A stretch of DNA of 64,000 bases. Source: Ideonella sp. A 288. Its GTDB lineage: Bacteria; Pseudomonadota; Gammaproteobacteria; Burkholderiales; Burkholderiaceae_C. How positions within the stretch are numbered: the first letter of the stretch is position 1; every line of letters begins with the position of its first letter. Below the pieces are notes generated by a model. That model was not told the origin of the DNA. It saw only the letters and a list, made by a program, of their open reading frames with translations, and did no database searches. A program made the position numbers and the translations under genes. Positions 10,275 through 20,219 of this stretch are shown piece by piece. The stretch is taken from NCBI RefSeq assembly GCF_002198735.1, contig NZ_MWLO01000123.1, forward strand, positions 89,623-153,622, in the 5' to 3' direction.

Positions 10275-11150
10275 ATGAGCCAACGCAAGCAGTTCAAGTT
10301 CCTCGACCGCCTGCGCGTGCGCTGGGCCGAGGTCGACATGCAGAAGATCGTCTTCAACGGCCACTACCTGATGTACATCGACACCGCCGTGGCCGGTTAC
10401 TGGCGCGCGCTGGCGCTGCCCTACCACGAGACGATGGAACACCTGGGCGGCGACCTGTACGTGCGCAAGGCCACGCTCGAGTACTTCGGCTCGGCCCGCT
10501 ATGACGACCAACTGGAGGTCGGCATCCGCACCGCACGCATCGGCAACAGTTCGATGCTGATCGAGGGTGCGGTGTTCCGCGGCGAGGAGTTGCTGGTGTC
10601 GGGCGAGTTGGTGTACGTCTTCGCCAATCCGGCGACGCAGACCAGCCTGCCGGTTCCCGCCGCGCTGCGCGAGGTGCTGACGGATTTCGAGGCCGGCGAT
10701 CCGATGGTGTCGGTGAGCACCGGGACGTGGGAGGCCTTGGGTGCGGCGGCCGGGCCGATCCGCCAACAGGTGTTCGTGCAAGAGCAGAAGATCCCCGCCG
10801 ACCTGGAATGGGACGAGGCCGACCTGACGGCGCTGCACGCCCTGGCCGTCAACCGCTTCGGCGTGGCGCTGGCCACCGGGCGGCTCGTGACGTTGGCCCC
10901 GGGTGTGGCCAAGATCGGTCGCATGGCGGTGATGGCGTCGATGCGGGGCAGCCGCATCGGGCGCGCGGTGCTCGACGCGCTGGTGCACGCCGCCGCCGCT
11001 CGGGGCGACCACGAGGTGCTGCTGCATGCGCAGGCCACGGCCGCGCCGTTCTACCTGCGGGCGGGGTTCTCGGTGCGGGGCGAGCCCTTCGAGGAGGCCG
11101 GCATCGAGCACATCGAGATGACGCGCCTGCTGAGGCCCCCGGCGTCCTGA
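10275..11150 (+). CDS. acyl-CoA thioesterase (YbgC/FadM type) fused to GNAT acetyltransferase
   Basis: The 291-aa protein joins two domains. Residues 1 to about 140 form a hotdog-fold thioesterase, with the active-site-like VRWAEVDMQKIVFNGHY near residues 15-31. Residues from about 150 onward form a GNAT N-acyltransferase, with the acetyl-CoA-binding stretch around GRMAVMASMRGSRIG, resembling ElaA-type proteins. The thioesterase would release acyl groups from CoA while the GNAT half uses acyl-CoA, so the pairing is functionally curious. It starts 4 bases after the esterase stop codon, indicating translational coupling. Substrates are unknown. Confidence 0.85.
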   Translation: MSQRKQFKFLDRLRVRWAEVDMQKIVFNGHYLMYIDTAVAGYWRALALPYHETMEHLGGDLYVRKATLEYFGSARYDDQLEVGIRTARIGNSSMLIEGAVFRGEELLVSGELVYVFANPATQTSLPVPAALREVLTDFEAGDPMVSVSTGTWEALGAAAGPIRQQVFVQEQKIPADLEWDEADLTALHALAVNRFGVALATGRLVTLAPGVAKIGRMAVMASMRGSRIGRAVLDALVHAAAARGDHEVLLHAQATAAPFYLRAGFSVRGEPFEEAGIEHIEMTRLLRPPAS

Positions 11151-11168
11151 CCTGTCGGACGCGTCGTC

Positions 11169-11200
11169 GTGCGGACTGCGCCTTCCGGCGCGGCCCGCAC
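11169..11200. terminator. GC-rich hairpin between convergent genes
   Basis: Outer arms GTGCGG (11169-11174) and CCGCAC (11195-11200) enclose an inner GCGCC-TTCC-GGCGC stem (11178-11191). The hairpin lies between the fusion gene and the convergent short-chain dehydrogenase. No T-run follows, so termination activity is uncertain. Confidence 0.4.
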
Positions 11201-11205
11201 GGCGG

Positions 11206-11964
11206 TCACTTCGGGGCCAGGCGGATCGCGCCGTCGAGGCGGATCACCTCGCCATTGAGCATGTCGTTGGCCAGGATGTGCTGCACGAGCTTGGCGTAGT
11301 CCTCTGGCCGGCCCAGTCGGCTGGGGAAGGGCACGCTGGCGGCCAGGGCGTCCTGCACCGCTTGCGGCATCGTGAACAGCATCGGCGTGCCGAAGATGCC
11401 CGGCGCGATGGTCATCACGCGGATGCCGTTGCGCGCCAGATCGCGCGCGATCGGCAGCGTCATGCCGACCACGCCGCCCTTGGACGCGGCGTAGGCCGCC
11501 TGGCCAATCTGTCCGTCGTAGGCCGCCACGCTGGCGGTGCTGACGATCACGCCGCGCTCGCCCGTGGGCTCGGGCTCATTGGCGCACATGGCCTCGGCGG
11601 CCAGGCGGATCATGTTGAAGGTGCCGATCAGGTTGACCGTGATGACCCGCGTGTAGACGTCGAGCGGGTGCGCGCCGTCCTTGCCCACGGTCTTGACGGC
11701 CGGCGCGATGCCTGCGCAGTTGACCAGTCCGGCCAGCTTGCCCAGCGCCTGGGCCTGCGCCACCGCGGCACGGCCGTCGGCCTCCTGGCTGACGTCGCAG
11801 CGCACGAAGGCGCCGCCCAGATCGGCCGCCAGGGCCTGCCCGCGCTCGACCTGCAGGTCGGCGATGACGACCTTGCCGCCCTCGCGGGCCAGCATGCGCG
11901 CGGTGCCCTCGCCGAGGCCCGAGGCCCCCCCAGTGACGATGAAGGCCTTGCCGGCGATGTCCAT
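11206..11964 (-). CDS. short-chain dehydrogenase (3-hydroxyacyl-CoA dehydrogenase type 2-like)
   Basis: The 252-aa protein is a classical short-chain dehydrogenase/reductase. The cofactor motif TGGASGLG lies at residues 11-18, NCAG near 82-85, and the catalytic YAASK gives Tyr158 and Lys162. The sequence style, including a [14 protein letters not shown] insertion, matches the type II 3-hydroxyacyl-CoA dehydrogenase (HSD10-like) group, which acts in fatty-acid or branched-chain acyl-CoA oxidation. It begins 4 bases after adk and is probably co-transcribed with it. The precise substrate is inferred. Confidence 0.82.
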   Translation of the reverse strand: MDIAGKAFIVTGGASGLGEGTARMLAREGGKVVIADLQVERGQALAADLGGAFVRCDVSQEADGRAAVAQAQALGKLAGLVNCAGIAPAVKTVGKDGAHPLDVYTRVITVNLIGTFNMIRLAAEAMCANEPEPTGERGVIVSTASVAAYDGQIGQAAYAASKGGVVGMTLPIARDLARNGIRVMTIAPGIFGTPMLFTMPQAVQDALAASVPFPSRLGRPEDYAKLVQHILANDMLNGEVIRLDGAIRLAPK

Positions 11965-11968
11965 CGGC

Positions 11969-12679
<711 letters not shown>

Positions 12680-12733
12680 TTAAAAATTGCCGGCCAGAAT
12701 AGCATGGCATGCCCTGCGTCAAACTGACGCTGA

Positions 12734-12748
12734 CCCCGCTTGGCGGGG
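12734..12748. terminator. short GC hairpin between kdsB and adk
   Basis: CCCCGC (12734-12739), a TTG loop and GCGGGG (12743-12748) form a compact hairpin in the 174-base gap after kdsB. There is no T-tract. The gap probably also holds the adk promoter. Confidence 0.3.
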
Positions 12749-12799
12749 CCTCGCGGATGTGCCATGCGGGCCGTCGGCTGGCCTGCGGCCCTTGCCGTT

Positions 12800-13552
12800 T
12801 CAGCCGAAGAGAGCGCGCACCCTGGCCAGGTCATTCGCCGTGTCGACGCCAGGCCCGGGACGTTCGTCGGACACATGCACGGCGATGCGCTCTCCATGCC
12901 ACAGCACGCGCAGTTGCTCCAGCGCCTCCACCACCTCGAGCGGTGATTGCGCCAGCGCGGGAAATCGACGCAGGAACCCGGCCCTGTAGGCGTACAGGCC
13001 CACGTGCCGTAGCGGACGGGGCGTCGGCAGCACGCCCTGGCCCGTGAGGTGGCCGTCACGCCACCAGGCGATGGGCGCGCGCGAGAAGTACAGCGCCCGT
13101 GAGTGCGCATCGAGCACCACCTTCACCACGTTGGGGTTCGTGTACTCCTGGAAATCGTCGATGGCATGCGCCACGGTGCCCATCACGCAATCGGGTCGAT
13201 CGTCGAGCAGGCGGGCGCAGGCATCGATCATCGCCGGGGCAATCAGCGGCTCGTCCCCCTGCAGGTTGACGACGCGTTCGTCGCCATCGAGGCCGAGCAG
13301 CACGCAGGCCTCGGCCAGTCGATCACTGCCGCTGGGGTGATCGTCTCGGGTGGACACCGCCTCGACGCCATGGCGCGCACAGGCCTCGACGATGGCCGTG
13401 GCATCGGCCGCCACCACCACCCGGGCGGCTGAACTGCGCGCCGCGGCCTGGGCCACCCGCACGATCATTGGCAGGCCACCGATGTCGGCCAGCGGCTTGT
13501 CGGGCAGGCGAGTGCTGGCCAGCCGTGCCGGGATCAGGACGGTGAAGCTCAC
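12800..13552 (-). CDS. kdsB: 3-deoxy-manno-octulosonate cytidylyltransferase
   Basis: The 250-aa CMP-Kdo synthetase activates Kdo with CTP for lipopolysaccharide inner-core synthesis. The N-terminus [20 protein letters not shown] carries the nucleotide-binding signature, and later motifs such as NLQGDEPLI are present. Translation starts at GTG 13552, whose bases overlap the stop codon of the Trm112-like gene by four. The order lpxK-trm112-kdsB is common in betaproteobacteria. Confidence 0.95.
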   Translation of the reverse strand: MSFTVLIPARLASTRLPDKPLADIGGLPMIVRVAQAAARSSAARVVVAADATAIVEACARHGVEAVSTRDDHPSGSDRLAEACVLLGLDGDERVVNLQGDEPLIAPAMIDACARLLDDRPDCVMGTVAHAIDDFQEYTNPNVVKVVLDAHSRALYFSRAPIAWWRDGHLTGQGVLPTPRPLRHVGLYAYRAGFLRRFPALAQSPLEVVEALEQLRVLWHGERIAVHVSDERPGPGVDTANDLARVRALFG

Positions 13553-13752
13553 GCGCCGGCGTCGTCGGGCTGGGGCAGGGCGCGGGCTTCGGTCTCCAGC
13601 ATCACCGGGATGCCATCGCGGATCGGGAAGCCCAGTCGATCGGCCGCGCAACAGAGTTCGGTGGGCCGGTTGTTGCTGTCCCGGCCCATCGTCAAGGGCC
13701 CCTTGCACAGCGGGCAGACAAGCAGGTCGATCAGGCGGTGGTCAAGGCTCAT
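13549..13752 (-). CDS. Trm112 family protein (UPF0434)
   Basis: This 67-aa protein of the Trm112/YcaR family begins [18 protein letters not shown], with CPLC at residues 13-16 and a second cysteine pair near residue 37. Eukaryotic and archaeal relatives activate methyltransferases; the bacterial role is not settled. It overlaps lpxK upstream and kdsB downstream by 4 bases each, so the three are translationally coupled. Confidence 0.88.
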   Translation of the reverse strand: MSLDHRLIDLLVCPLCKGPLTMGRDSNNRPTELCCAADRLGFPIRDGIPVMLETEARALPQPDDAGA

Positions 13753-14792
13753 GGCGGTGTGGGGTTCATCAGGCGGCGCAGGGCGTCGCCGAAGGCTGGC
13801 TCGGGTTCGAAGTCTAGCGTCGCCACCCACACCCGCGTGGTGCCCGCGCGGCTAGGGGGCAACTTGACGGCGTCCTTCTCGGTGACGACCACGTCCGCTT
13901 CGTCGTCGGACCAGGGCAGGCTCGCAAAGTCGTGGTGATCGGGCAATGGCAGCCGGCGGATCGCCACGCCAGCAGCGTCGAGCATGTCGAAAAAGGCGTT
14001 CGGGCGTGCCAGGCCAGCCGCCGCCAGCACGTTGCGGCCGGTCAGCACCGACAGCGGTTGCACGGCCAACGGACCACCGCGCCACCAATCCTGCAATGCC
14101 ACCACGCCACCCAGTCGGCGCAGGCCGAGATGGCCTTGCAGTGGTGTGCTGGGTCGGGCGGCGTTGTACAGCACCAGTTGCCGCGGCCCGAGCGTGCGCG
14201 GCAGAGGTTCGCGCAATAGGCCGGCCGGCAGCAGCAAGCCGTTGCCCGCTCCGCGCTCGTCGAACACCAGCACCTCGATGTCGCGGGCCAGGGCCAGGTG
14301 CTGCAAGCCGTCGTCGGCCACGATCACGTCGACCTCGGGGTGCGCCGCGCACAGGCGTGCGGCGGCAGCGGCACGGTCGCGCCCGACCAGCACCGGCACG
14401 CCGGTGCGGCGGTGGATCAGCAGGGGTTCGTCGCCGGCGGCCGAGGCCGCGGTGGTGGCGTGGACGTCGATCAGTTCGTCGGTCGCACGGCCATGGCCGC
14501 GCGACACCACGCCTGGGACTCGGCCTTCGGCCTGCAGCCAGCGCACCAATGCCATCACCGCGGGGGTCTTGCCGGCCCCCCCGGCCACGATGTTGCCGAC
14601 GACGATGGTCGGGCGCGGGGCGGGCAAGACGGTCCGCAGTCCACAGCGGAAGGGCCAGCGGTGGACGGCTGCCAGGGCGCCATACAGCCACGACACGGGC
14701 TGCAGAAGCCGGGCAGCCAGGCTGGGCACGGGCATGGCCCATTGCCCCGTCAGCCACTGCTGCCATCGGGGCGTTCGGCCCGGAAGGCTCAT
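13749..14792 (-). CDS. lpxK: tetraacyldisaccharide 4'-kinase
   Basis: The 347-aa LpxK phosphorylates the 4' position of the lipid A disaccharide at the inner membrane. A hydrophobic N-terminal segment precedes the Walker A motif GGAGKTP near residues 71-77. The motif VVTEKDAVK lies toward the C-terminus. It sits between exbD and the Trm112-like gene, overlapping the latter by 4 bases. Length is normal for the family. Confidence 0.95.
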   Translation of the reverse strand: MSLPGRTPRWQQWLTGQWAMPVPSLAARLLQPVSWLYGALAAVHRWPFRCGLRTVLPAPRPTIVVGNIVAGGAGKTPAVMALVRWLQAEGRVPGVVSRGHGRATDELIDVHATTAASAAGDEPLLIHRRTGVPVLVGRDRAAAAARLCAAHPEVDVIVADDGLQHLALARDIEVLVFDERGAGNGLLLPAGLLREPLPRTLGPRQLVLYNAARPSTPLQGHLGLRRLGGVVALQDWWRGGPLAVQPLSVLTGRNVLAAAGLARPNAFFDMLDAAGVAIRRLPLPDHHDFASLPWSDDEADVVVTEKDAVKLPPSRAGTTRVWVATLDFEPEPAFGDALRRLMNPTPP

Positions 14793-14802
14793 GCGTTGCT
14801 GA

Positions 14803-15225
14803 TCAGCGCCCGTTGCCGGGCACCTGCGTGGCGAAGGTCAGGCGTGGCAGGCCGGCACGCCGCGCGGCGTCGAGCACGTTGACGACGGACTGGTGCGCCG
14901 CCATGGCATCGGCGGAGACGATCACCACGGTACCGTCGCCACCGGACGCCGCGGCGCGCAACTCGGCCGCCAGCAGTTCCACGCTGCGTCCCTCGATGGG
15001 TCGATGGTCGATCAGGTAGCGGCCCTCGGCCGTCACGGACACCAGCACCTCGGCCGGCCGCTCCTTCAGCCGCTCGGCGTCTGCCGTCGGCAAGGTGATC
15101 TGCAACTCGGAGTAACGACTGTAGGTCGTCGAGAGCATCAGGAAGATGAGGATCACCAGCAACACGTCGATGAACGGGATCAGGTTGATCTCGGGCTCTT
15201 CGGGCGTGCGTCGGCTGAACTTCAT
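14803..15225 (-). CDS. exbD: biopolymer transport protein ExbD
   Basis: The 140-aa ExbD/TolR-family protein has a short cytoplasmic N-terminus, one membrane helix and a periplasmic domain. The helix region NLIPFIDVLLVILIFLM includes the conserved proton-coupling aspartate. With ExbB it converts proton-motive force into work for TonB or a similar partner. The ATG at 15225 (MKFSRR) is chosen over an upstream in-frame start. No tonB gene lies nearby. The next gene in the operon is lpxK, 10 bases on. Confidence 0.92.
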   Translation of the reverse strand: MKFSRRTPEEPEINLIPFIDVLLVILIFLMLSTTYSRYSELQITLPTADAERLKERPAEVLVSVTAEGRYLIDHRPIEGRSVELLAAELRAAASGGDGTVVIVSADAMAAHQSVVNVLDAARRAGLPRLTFATQVPGNGR

Positions 15226-15238
15226 GGTGGCGGCCCGA

Positions 15239-15889
15239 TCAGTTGCCGTGGCTGGCCGCCGCCGCAGCACGCAGCGCGAAGCGCATCAGGTGCGGCACCA
15301 TGCGTTCGGCGGCCAGTTCGAGGCCCAGCGTCATCTGGTCGACCAGTCCGCGGAAGTAGCGATAGAACATCAGCGAGGGGATCGCGATGATGAGGCCGTA
15401 CGCCGTGTTGTACAGCGCCACCGAGATGCCGTGGGCCAGCATGGCGGGATTCGAGCCACCCGTGGGCGCCTGCGAGCCGAAGATCTCGATCATGCCGATC
15501 ACCGTGCCGAACAGGCCCAGCAGCGGCGCCGCTGCGGCAATGGTGCCGATGGTGTTGAGGTAGCGCTCGAGGCGATGCGCCGCAGCGCGTCCCGCGTTTT
15601 CGAAGGCCTGACGCAGGGCGGTCTCGGTGATGCGAGGTTCGGCCACGACGGCACGCAGGCCCGCGGCCAGCACCTGCCCGAGCACGGAGTTGTCGTGCAG
15701 CTTGCCGATCACATCGGCCGACGGCAGGCTCTTCTGCGTCACGGCCATCACTTCGTCCAGCAACTTGGGCGGCAGCACGCGCCGGAGCCGCAGGTTCAGC
15801 AGCCGCTCGATCACGAGCGTCATGGCCACGAGCGAACACAGGATCAGCGGCGCGATCGGCCATCCGGCCGCTTGTATGATCGAAATCAA
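15239..15889 (-). CDS. exbB: MotA/TolQ/ExbB proton channel family protein
   Basis: The 216-aa membrane protein has an N-terminal helix and two further helices around the conserved segment GTIAAAAPLLGLFGTVIGMI. It forms the proton channel with ExbD, encoded 13 bases downstream. It is the first gene of the minus-strand envelope operon running to kdsB. It is divergent from xseA with 58 bases between starts. Confidence 0.93.
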   Translation of the reverse strand: MISIIQAAGWPIAPLILCSLVAMTLVIERLLNLRLRRVLPPKLLDEVMAVTQKSLPSADVIGKLHDNSVLGQVLAAGLRAVVAEPRITETALRQAFENAGRAAAHRLERYLNTIGTIAAAAPLLGLFGTVIGMIEIFGSQAPTGGSNPAMLAHGISVALYNTAYGLIIAIPSLMFYRYFRGLVDQMTLGLELAAERMVPHLMRFALRAAAAASHGN

Positions 15890-15947
15890 ATGCTACTTTC
15901 GAGGTGTGGCGTCGACCAACGGCTGGCGCGACATCGGTGGCGGGATT

Positions 15948-17297
15948 ATGGCGTCCCGCGCAAGGAGGCTTGTGTCATCCAAATCCCCCGTGTCCGGCGG
16001 CTTCCGCGCCGACTTGCCGCCGCCGCAGGCCTGGGGCGTGGCGGCGCTGCTGCAGGCGGTGTCGGACGCGCTGCAGTCGCGCCTGGGTGCGATCACCGTG
16101 CGTGGGGAGTTGTCCGGTTTCACGCGTGCCGCCAGCGGCCATTGCTACTTCAACCTGAAGGACAGCGACGGCCAGACGGCCATGCTGCGCTGCGCGATGT
16201 TCCGACGGGCCGCCTCGCTGCTCGAGTTCCGGCCCGCGGATGGGCACCAGGTGGAACTGCGCGGCCGCATTGCGGTTTACGAGCAGCGCGGCGAACTGCA
16301 ATGCGTGGTCGAGTCGATGCAACCGCTGGGTGCGGGCTCGCTGTTCGAGTTGTTCATGCGCCTGAAGGCCAGGCTCGAGGCGGAGGGCTTGTTCGCCGAG
16401 GACCGCAAACGCCCGATCCCTGCGCATCCCCGGGCTGTGGGTGTCGTCAGCTCACTGCAGGCTGCCGCGTTGCACGACGTACTGACCGCCGTGGCCCGCC
16501 GCGCCCCCCACGTGGCGGTGGTGGTGTACCCCAGTGCGGTGCAAGGCGTCGATGCGCCGGCACAACTGGTCCAGGCCATCGCGCAAGCCAACGAGCGGGA
16601 TGAGGTCGATGCGCTGATCGTGTGCCGAGGTGGCGGCTCGCTCGAGGATCTGTGGGCCTTCAACGACGAGCGGGTGGTGCGCGCCGTGGCCGCATCGCGT
16701 TTGCCCGTGGTCTGCGGTGTCGGCCACGAGACCGACTTCACGCTGTCCGATCTGGCGGCTGACCTCCGCGCGCCCACGCCGACGGCCGCGGCCGAACTGT
16801 CCACCCCTGTGACCACTGACGAGTTGGCGCGCTTGCAGGCGGCTCATGTGCGTGCAGTTCGGGCGCTGACCCGCGAACTCGACCGCAGGGCGCAGCGCCT
16901 CGATCTTTTGTCGCTGCAGTTCGGCAGGCCGGGCCAATGGGTGTCGCTGCGGCAGTCGCGCCTGCAGGCCTTGGCGCAGCAGGCAGGCCGGGCCGCCATG
17001 CGCCGCCTGTCGCAGGAAGCTTCTCAACTCGCGCGTGGGCAGCATCGGCACGACGTGGCCGGCCTGTCCGCAAGGAGGCAGCGTGCGGCCACACTGGACG
17101 GCCTGGCCGCCCGACTGGCCGCGGTGGACCCGCGGCAGGTGCTGTCGAGAGGCTATGCGTGGCTCAGCGATGCCGGGGGGCGCCCGGTTTGCGGTGTGGC
17201 CGGCCTGGTCGCAGGGCAGCAGCTGTCTGCGCAATGGTTCGATGGCCGTGCCGACGTCGAAGTTGAGCGAATCACCGCGTCGCGGCCGCTCGAATAG
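15948..17297 (+). CDS. xseA: exodeoxyribonuclease VII large subunit
   Basis: The 449-aa XseA is the catalytic subunit of exonuclease VII, which degrades single-stranded DNA in repair. An OB-fold domain lies near residues 25-125. The nuclease domain follows, with CRGGGSLEDLWAFNDE near residue 225 and VGHETDFTLSD after it, and then a coiled-coil C-terminal region. The start is uncertain: the ATG at 15948 is used, but an AAGGAGG at 15962-15968 precedes a GTG at 15972 at too short a spacing. The small subunit xseB is not in the window. Confidence 0.92.
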   Translation: MASRARRLVSSKSPVSGGFRADLPPPQAWGVAALLQAVSDALQSRLGAITVRGELSGFTRAASGHCYFNLKDSDGQTAMLRCAMFRRAASLLEFRPADGHQVELRGRIAVYEQRGELQCVVESMQPLGAGSLFELFMRLKARLEAEGLFAEDRKRPIPAHPRAVGVVSSLQAAALHDVLTAVARRAPHVAVVVYPSAVQGVDAPAQLVQAIAQANERDEVDALIVCRGGGSLEDLWAFNDERVVRAVAASRLPVVCGVGHETDFTLSDLAADLRAPTPTAAAELSTPVTTDELARLQAAHVRAVRALTRELDRRAQRLDLLSLQFGRPGQWVSLRQSRLQALAQQAGRAAMRRLSQEASQLARGQHRHDVAGLSARRQRAATLDGLAARLAAVDPRQVLSRGYAWLSDAGGRPVCGVAGLVAGQQLSAQWFDGRADVEVERITASRPLE

Positions 17298-17419
17298 GCC
17301 CTTGCGGACGCCGCGGCTAGACCGCGGCCTGCCGCGCATGCAAGGGATTTCTGCGCTGCCTACAATCGTCGGCTATTGCAACCCGGCGCGGCCCTCGCGC
17401 CCCACGGAGGAGTTTCCGG

Positions 17420-18004
17420 ATGTCGACTTTCACCCTGCCCGCACTGCCGTACGCCGCCGATGCCCTGGCGCCGCACATCTCGAAGGAGACCTTCGAGTAC
17501 CACCATGGCAAGCACCACCAGGCGTATGTCACCAACCTGAACAACCTCGTGCCTGGCACCGAGTTCGCCGGTCTGTCGCTCGAGGACATTGTCCGCAAGT
17601 CGGCGGGGCCGGTGTTCAACAACGCGGCGCAGGTGTGGAACCACACCTTCTTCTGGAACAGCATGAAGCCGGCCGGGGGCGGCGAGCCCAAGGGTGCACT
17701 GGCCACCGCGATCAATGCCAAGTGGGGCAGTTTCGCGGCCTTCAAGGAAGCCTTCACCAAGAGCGCTGTCGGCAATTTCGGGTCGGGCTGGACCTGGCTG
17801 GTGAAGAAGGCGGACGGCTCGGTCGACATCGTCAACACCAGCAACGCCGGCACGCCGCTGACCGGCGCCGACAAGGCGCTGCTGACGATCGACGTGTGGG
17901 AGCACGCCTACTACGTCGACTACCGCAACGCCCGTCCGAAGTTCGTCGAGACCTTCCTCACGTCCTTGGCCAACTGGGACTTCGCCGAGGCCAACTTCGC
18001 CTGA
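17420..18004 (+). CDS. sodB: superoxide dismutase (Fe type)
   Basis: The 194-aa enzyme disproportionates superoxide. Metal ligands are visible as His28 in FEYHHGKHH, the histidine of WNHTFFW near residue 75, and the aspartate and histidine of [11 protein letters not shown] near 158-162. The [10 protein letters not shown] context is that of iron enzymes. A purine-rich GGAGG lies about 10 bases before the ATG. A clear intrinsic terminator follows at 18030-18053, so it is monocistronic. Confidence 0.96.
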   Translation: MSTFTLPALPYAADALAPHISKETFEYHHGKHHQAYVTNLNNLVPGTEFAGLSLEDIVRKSAGPVFNNAAQVWNHTFFWNSMKPAGGGEPKGALATAINAKWGSFAAFKEAFTKSAVGNFGSGWTWLVKKADGSVDIVNTSNAGTPLTGADKALLTIDVWEHAYYVDYRNARPKFVETFLTSLANWDFAEANFA

Positions 18005-18029
18005 TCGGACGGCCCATCTGCTGTTCGCC

Positions 18030-18053
18030 AAGCCGGTCACAGACCGGCTTTTT
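18030..18053 (+). terminator. intrinsic terminator of sodB
   Basis: AAGCCGGTC (18030-18038), loop ACA, and GACCGGCTT (18042-18050) form a 9-bp stem whose right arm runs into five T residues (18049-18053). It lies 26 bases after the sodB stop. Confidence 0.9.
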
Positions 18054-18080
18054 CATGTCTGGGCACGATAGCATCGCCGC

Positions 18081-18779
18081 ATGCGCATCCTCCTGGTCGA
18101 AGACGATCGCGCGCTGAGCCTTGGCATCGGCAGGGCATTCGAGCGCGAAGGCTGGCGCGTCGATGTGCTCGACGACGGCCAATTGGCCATGGCCGACAAC
18201 CTGCTCGAGCAGTACGACGTGGCCGTGCTCGACCTGGGCCTGCCACGCCGCGATGGCATGGACGTGCTGCGCCATTGGCGGCGCAGCGGGCACCGGCAGC
18301 CTGTCCTGCTGCTGACCGCACGCGATGAACTTGGCGATCGGGTGCAGGGGTTGGACGCCGGCGCCGATGACTACCTTGTCAAGCCATTCGACGTGCCCGA
18401 GCTTGTGGCGCGCCTTCGCGCACTGAAGCGTCGGTCGGATGGACGGGTGCACGACACGCTGTCGCTGGGCGAATTGCGGTTGGACCTGGGCAACCGCGAG
18501 CTCACCTTCCGTGGGGACCGGGTGCGAATGAGTCCGCGCGAGATCGCTCTCACCCAGTTGCTGATCCAGCGTGCCGGCCGTGTCGTGCCCAAGGAATCGA
18601 TCGTGGCCACGCTGTCCAGTTGGGAATCCGACTTCAGCGAGAACTCTGTCGAGGTCTATGTGCACCGGCTGCGCAAGCGCTTCGCCGATTTCGGCGTGGT
18701 GATCAAGACCGTGCGCGGATTCGGCTACGTGATCGAGTGTGACATCGCAGCGGACAAATCGCCTGGCGCCGCCGACTGA
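18081..18779 (+). CDS. OmpR-family response regulator (QseB/TctD-like)
   Basis: The 232-aa protein has a receiver domain with VEDD near residues 6-9, the phospho-acceptor aspartate in VLDLGLPRRDG near residue 51 and the conserved lysine in VKPFD near 101. A winged-helix DNA-binding domain follows. It would be phosphorylated by the histidine kinase encoded immediately downstream. Sequence type matches the QseB/TctD group; the signal and target genes are unknown. Confidence 0.9.
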   Translation: MRILLVEDDRALSLGIGRAFEREGWRVDVLDDGQLAMADNLLEQYDVAVLDLGLPRRDGMDVLRHWRRSGHRQPVLLLTARDELGDRVQGLDAGADDYLVKPFDVPELVARLRALKRRSDGRVHDTLSLGELRLDLGNRELTFRGDRVRMSPREIALTQLLIQRAGRVVPKESIVATLSSWESDFSENSVEVYVHRLRKRFADFGVVIKTVRGFGYVIECDIAADKSPGAAD

Positions 18780-18801
18780 TTCGAAGCGACTCGACCGCGC
18801 C

Positions 18802-20214
18802 ATGGAGTCACCGCGCCGGCATGGCCCGAGCCTGAGGCGCCAACTGCTGCAGCCGCTGTTCTGGGTCTGGGCTTTGGGCATGGTGGTCGCTGTCGTCGGT
18901 GCGGTGCTGCTGGCCCGGGCCAGCGCCAATGCCGCATTCGACCGCGGCCTGCAGGACGAAGCCAGCGCCCTGGCCGCCAAGGTGGTATGGACAGAGCGGG
19001 GGCCGTTGCTCGACCTCACCCGCCAGGCCATGGAACTGGTCACCTGGGATCGGGGCGACCGGAACGCCTTCGCGATGGTCGATGCCGACGGCACGGTGTT
19101 GGCGGGGCAGGGCGGTGTGCCGACCCCGACCTGGCGAAAGGTGGCGGTGGAACAGCCCATGGTGTTCAGCGGCGACTATGCCGGCCTGCCGGTGCGCGGG
19201 GCCGTGTTTTCGGTGATGTCACCGATGCTCGACCGCATGGTGTCGATCGTCGTGGTCGAAACCACCAACAAGCGCTCGGCCGCCATGCGGGACATCCAGT
19301 TTGGCATCGTGCTGCCCTCGCTGGCCCTGGGGGCGGTGACTTTCGCGCTGCTGGCATGGGGCATCCGCCGCGGCCTGCAGCCGCTGCACGACGTGGCACG
19401 GCAGGTGGCTGATCGCGATGCCCACGACTGGCGCCCGCTGTCCTTGCTGAACGTGCCAGCCGAAGCGGTGCCTCTGATCGACCGCATCAACTCCTTGCTG
19501 GACAACGTGCGCCACTCGATGTCAGTGCAGCGCCGCTTCATTGCCGACGCCGCACACCAACTGCGCACGCCGGTCGCCGGCATGCGGGTGCTGCTGCAGG
19601 AGCTGTCGCATGAATTGCCCAGGCTGCACCACGACCCCAGCGCAGGCTGGCCTGCGGTCCTCGCCCAGTTGCACGCATCGAGCGACCGCATGGCACGTCT
19701 GATCGGTCAGCTGCTCAGCCTGGCTCGCTCCGAAACGGCCTTGGTGCTCGACGCCGAGCACAAGCCGCAAGACCTGTTGCCGTTGCTGCGCGAGGTGTCC
19801 GAGCCGCATGTGCTGCAGGCTTTGGCGGAAGGGCGTGTGCTGGTGCTCGATGCCCGAGACATTGCGGTCGTGGCGCGTGTGCATGCCGTGTGGTTCGAGG
19901 AGGTCGTGTCCAATCTGCTGGACAACGCCATGCGTTACGGCGGCACGAACATCGTGCTGGGCGTGCGTCCGCTGGCCACAGGCGGGGCCGAGGTCTGGGT
20001 CGAGGACGACGGGGAGGGGGTCGCAGCCGACTTGCTGCCACGGCTGTTCGAGCCGTTCTGGCGGGGTGACCGTGCCGACCGTCGCAACGACGGCGGCACC
20101 GGCCTGGGCCTGGCCATCGCCCGCGAGATCACCGAACGGCTGGGCGGCACACTGACGGCGTCCACTCGGCCCGAGGTGCCCGGGCTCCGATTCACGATGC
20201 GCCTGGGCGCCTGA
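18802..20214 (+). CDS. sensor histidine kinase
   Basis: The 470-aa inner-membrane kinase has two transmembrane helices (about residues 18-40 and 170-190) flanking a periplasmic sensor domain. The phosphorylation motif FIADAAHQLRTP comes next, then N-box NLLDNAMRYGG and G-box GTGLGLAIA. It resembles QseC/TctE-type sensors. The ATG at 18802 lies 22 bases after the regulator stop; a GTG at 18739, overlapping the regulator, is a less likely start. Its stimulus cannot be deduced. Confidence 0.9.
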   Translation: MESPRRHGPSLRRQLLQPLFWVWALGMVVAVVGAVLLARASANAAFDRGLQDEASALAAKVVWTERGPLLDLTRQAMELVTWDRGDRNAFAMVDADGTVLAGQGGVPTPTWRKVAVEQPMVFSGDYAGLPVRGAVFSVMSPMLDRMVSIVVVETTNKRSAAMRDIQFGIVLPSLALGAVTFALLAWGIRRGLQPLHDVARQVADRDAHDWRPLSLLNVPAEAVPLIDRINSLLDNVRHSMSVQRRFIADAAHQLRTPVAGMRVLLQELSHELPRLHHDPSAGWPAVLAQLHASSDRMARLIGQLLSLARSETALVLDAEHKPQDLLPLLREVSEPHVLQALAEGRVLVLDARDIAVVARVHAVWFEEVVSNLLDNAMRYGGTNIVLGVRPLATGGAEVWVEDDGEGVAADLLPRLFEPFWRGDRADRRNDGGTGLGLAIAREITERLGGTLTASTRPEVPGLRFTMRLGA

Positions 20215-20219
20215 CGCGG

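Noticed and set aside
12721-12760. Terminator for kdsB
   Set aside because: The hairpin is short and lacks a T-tract; kept only as a weak feature.
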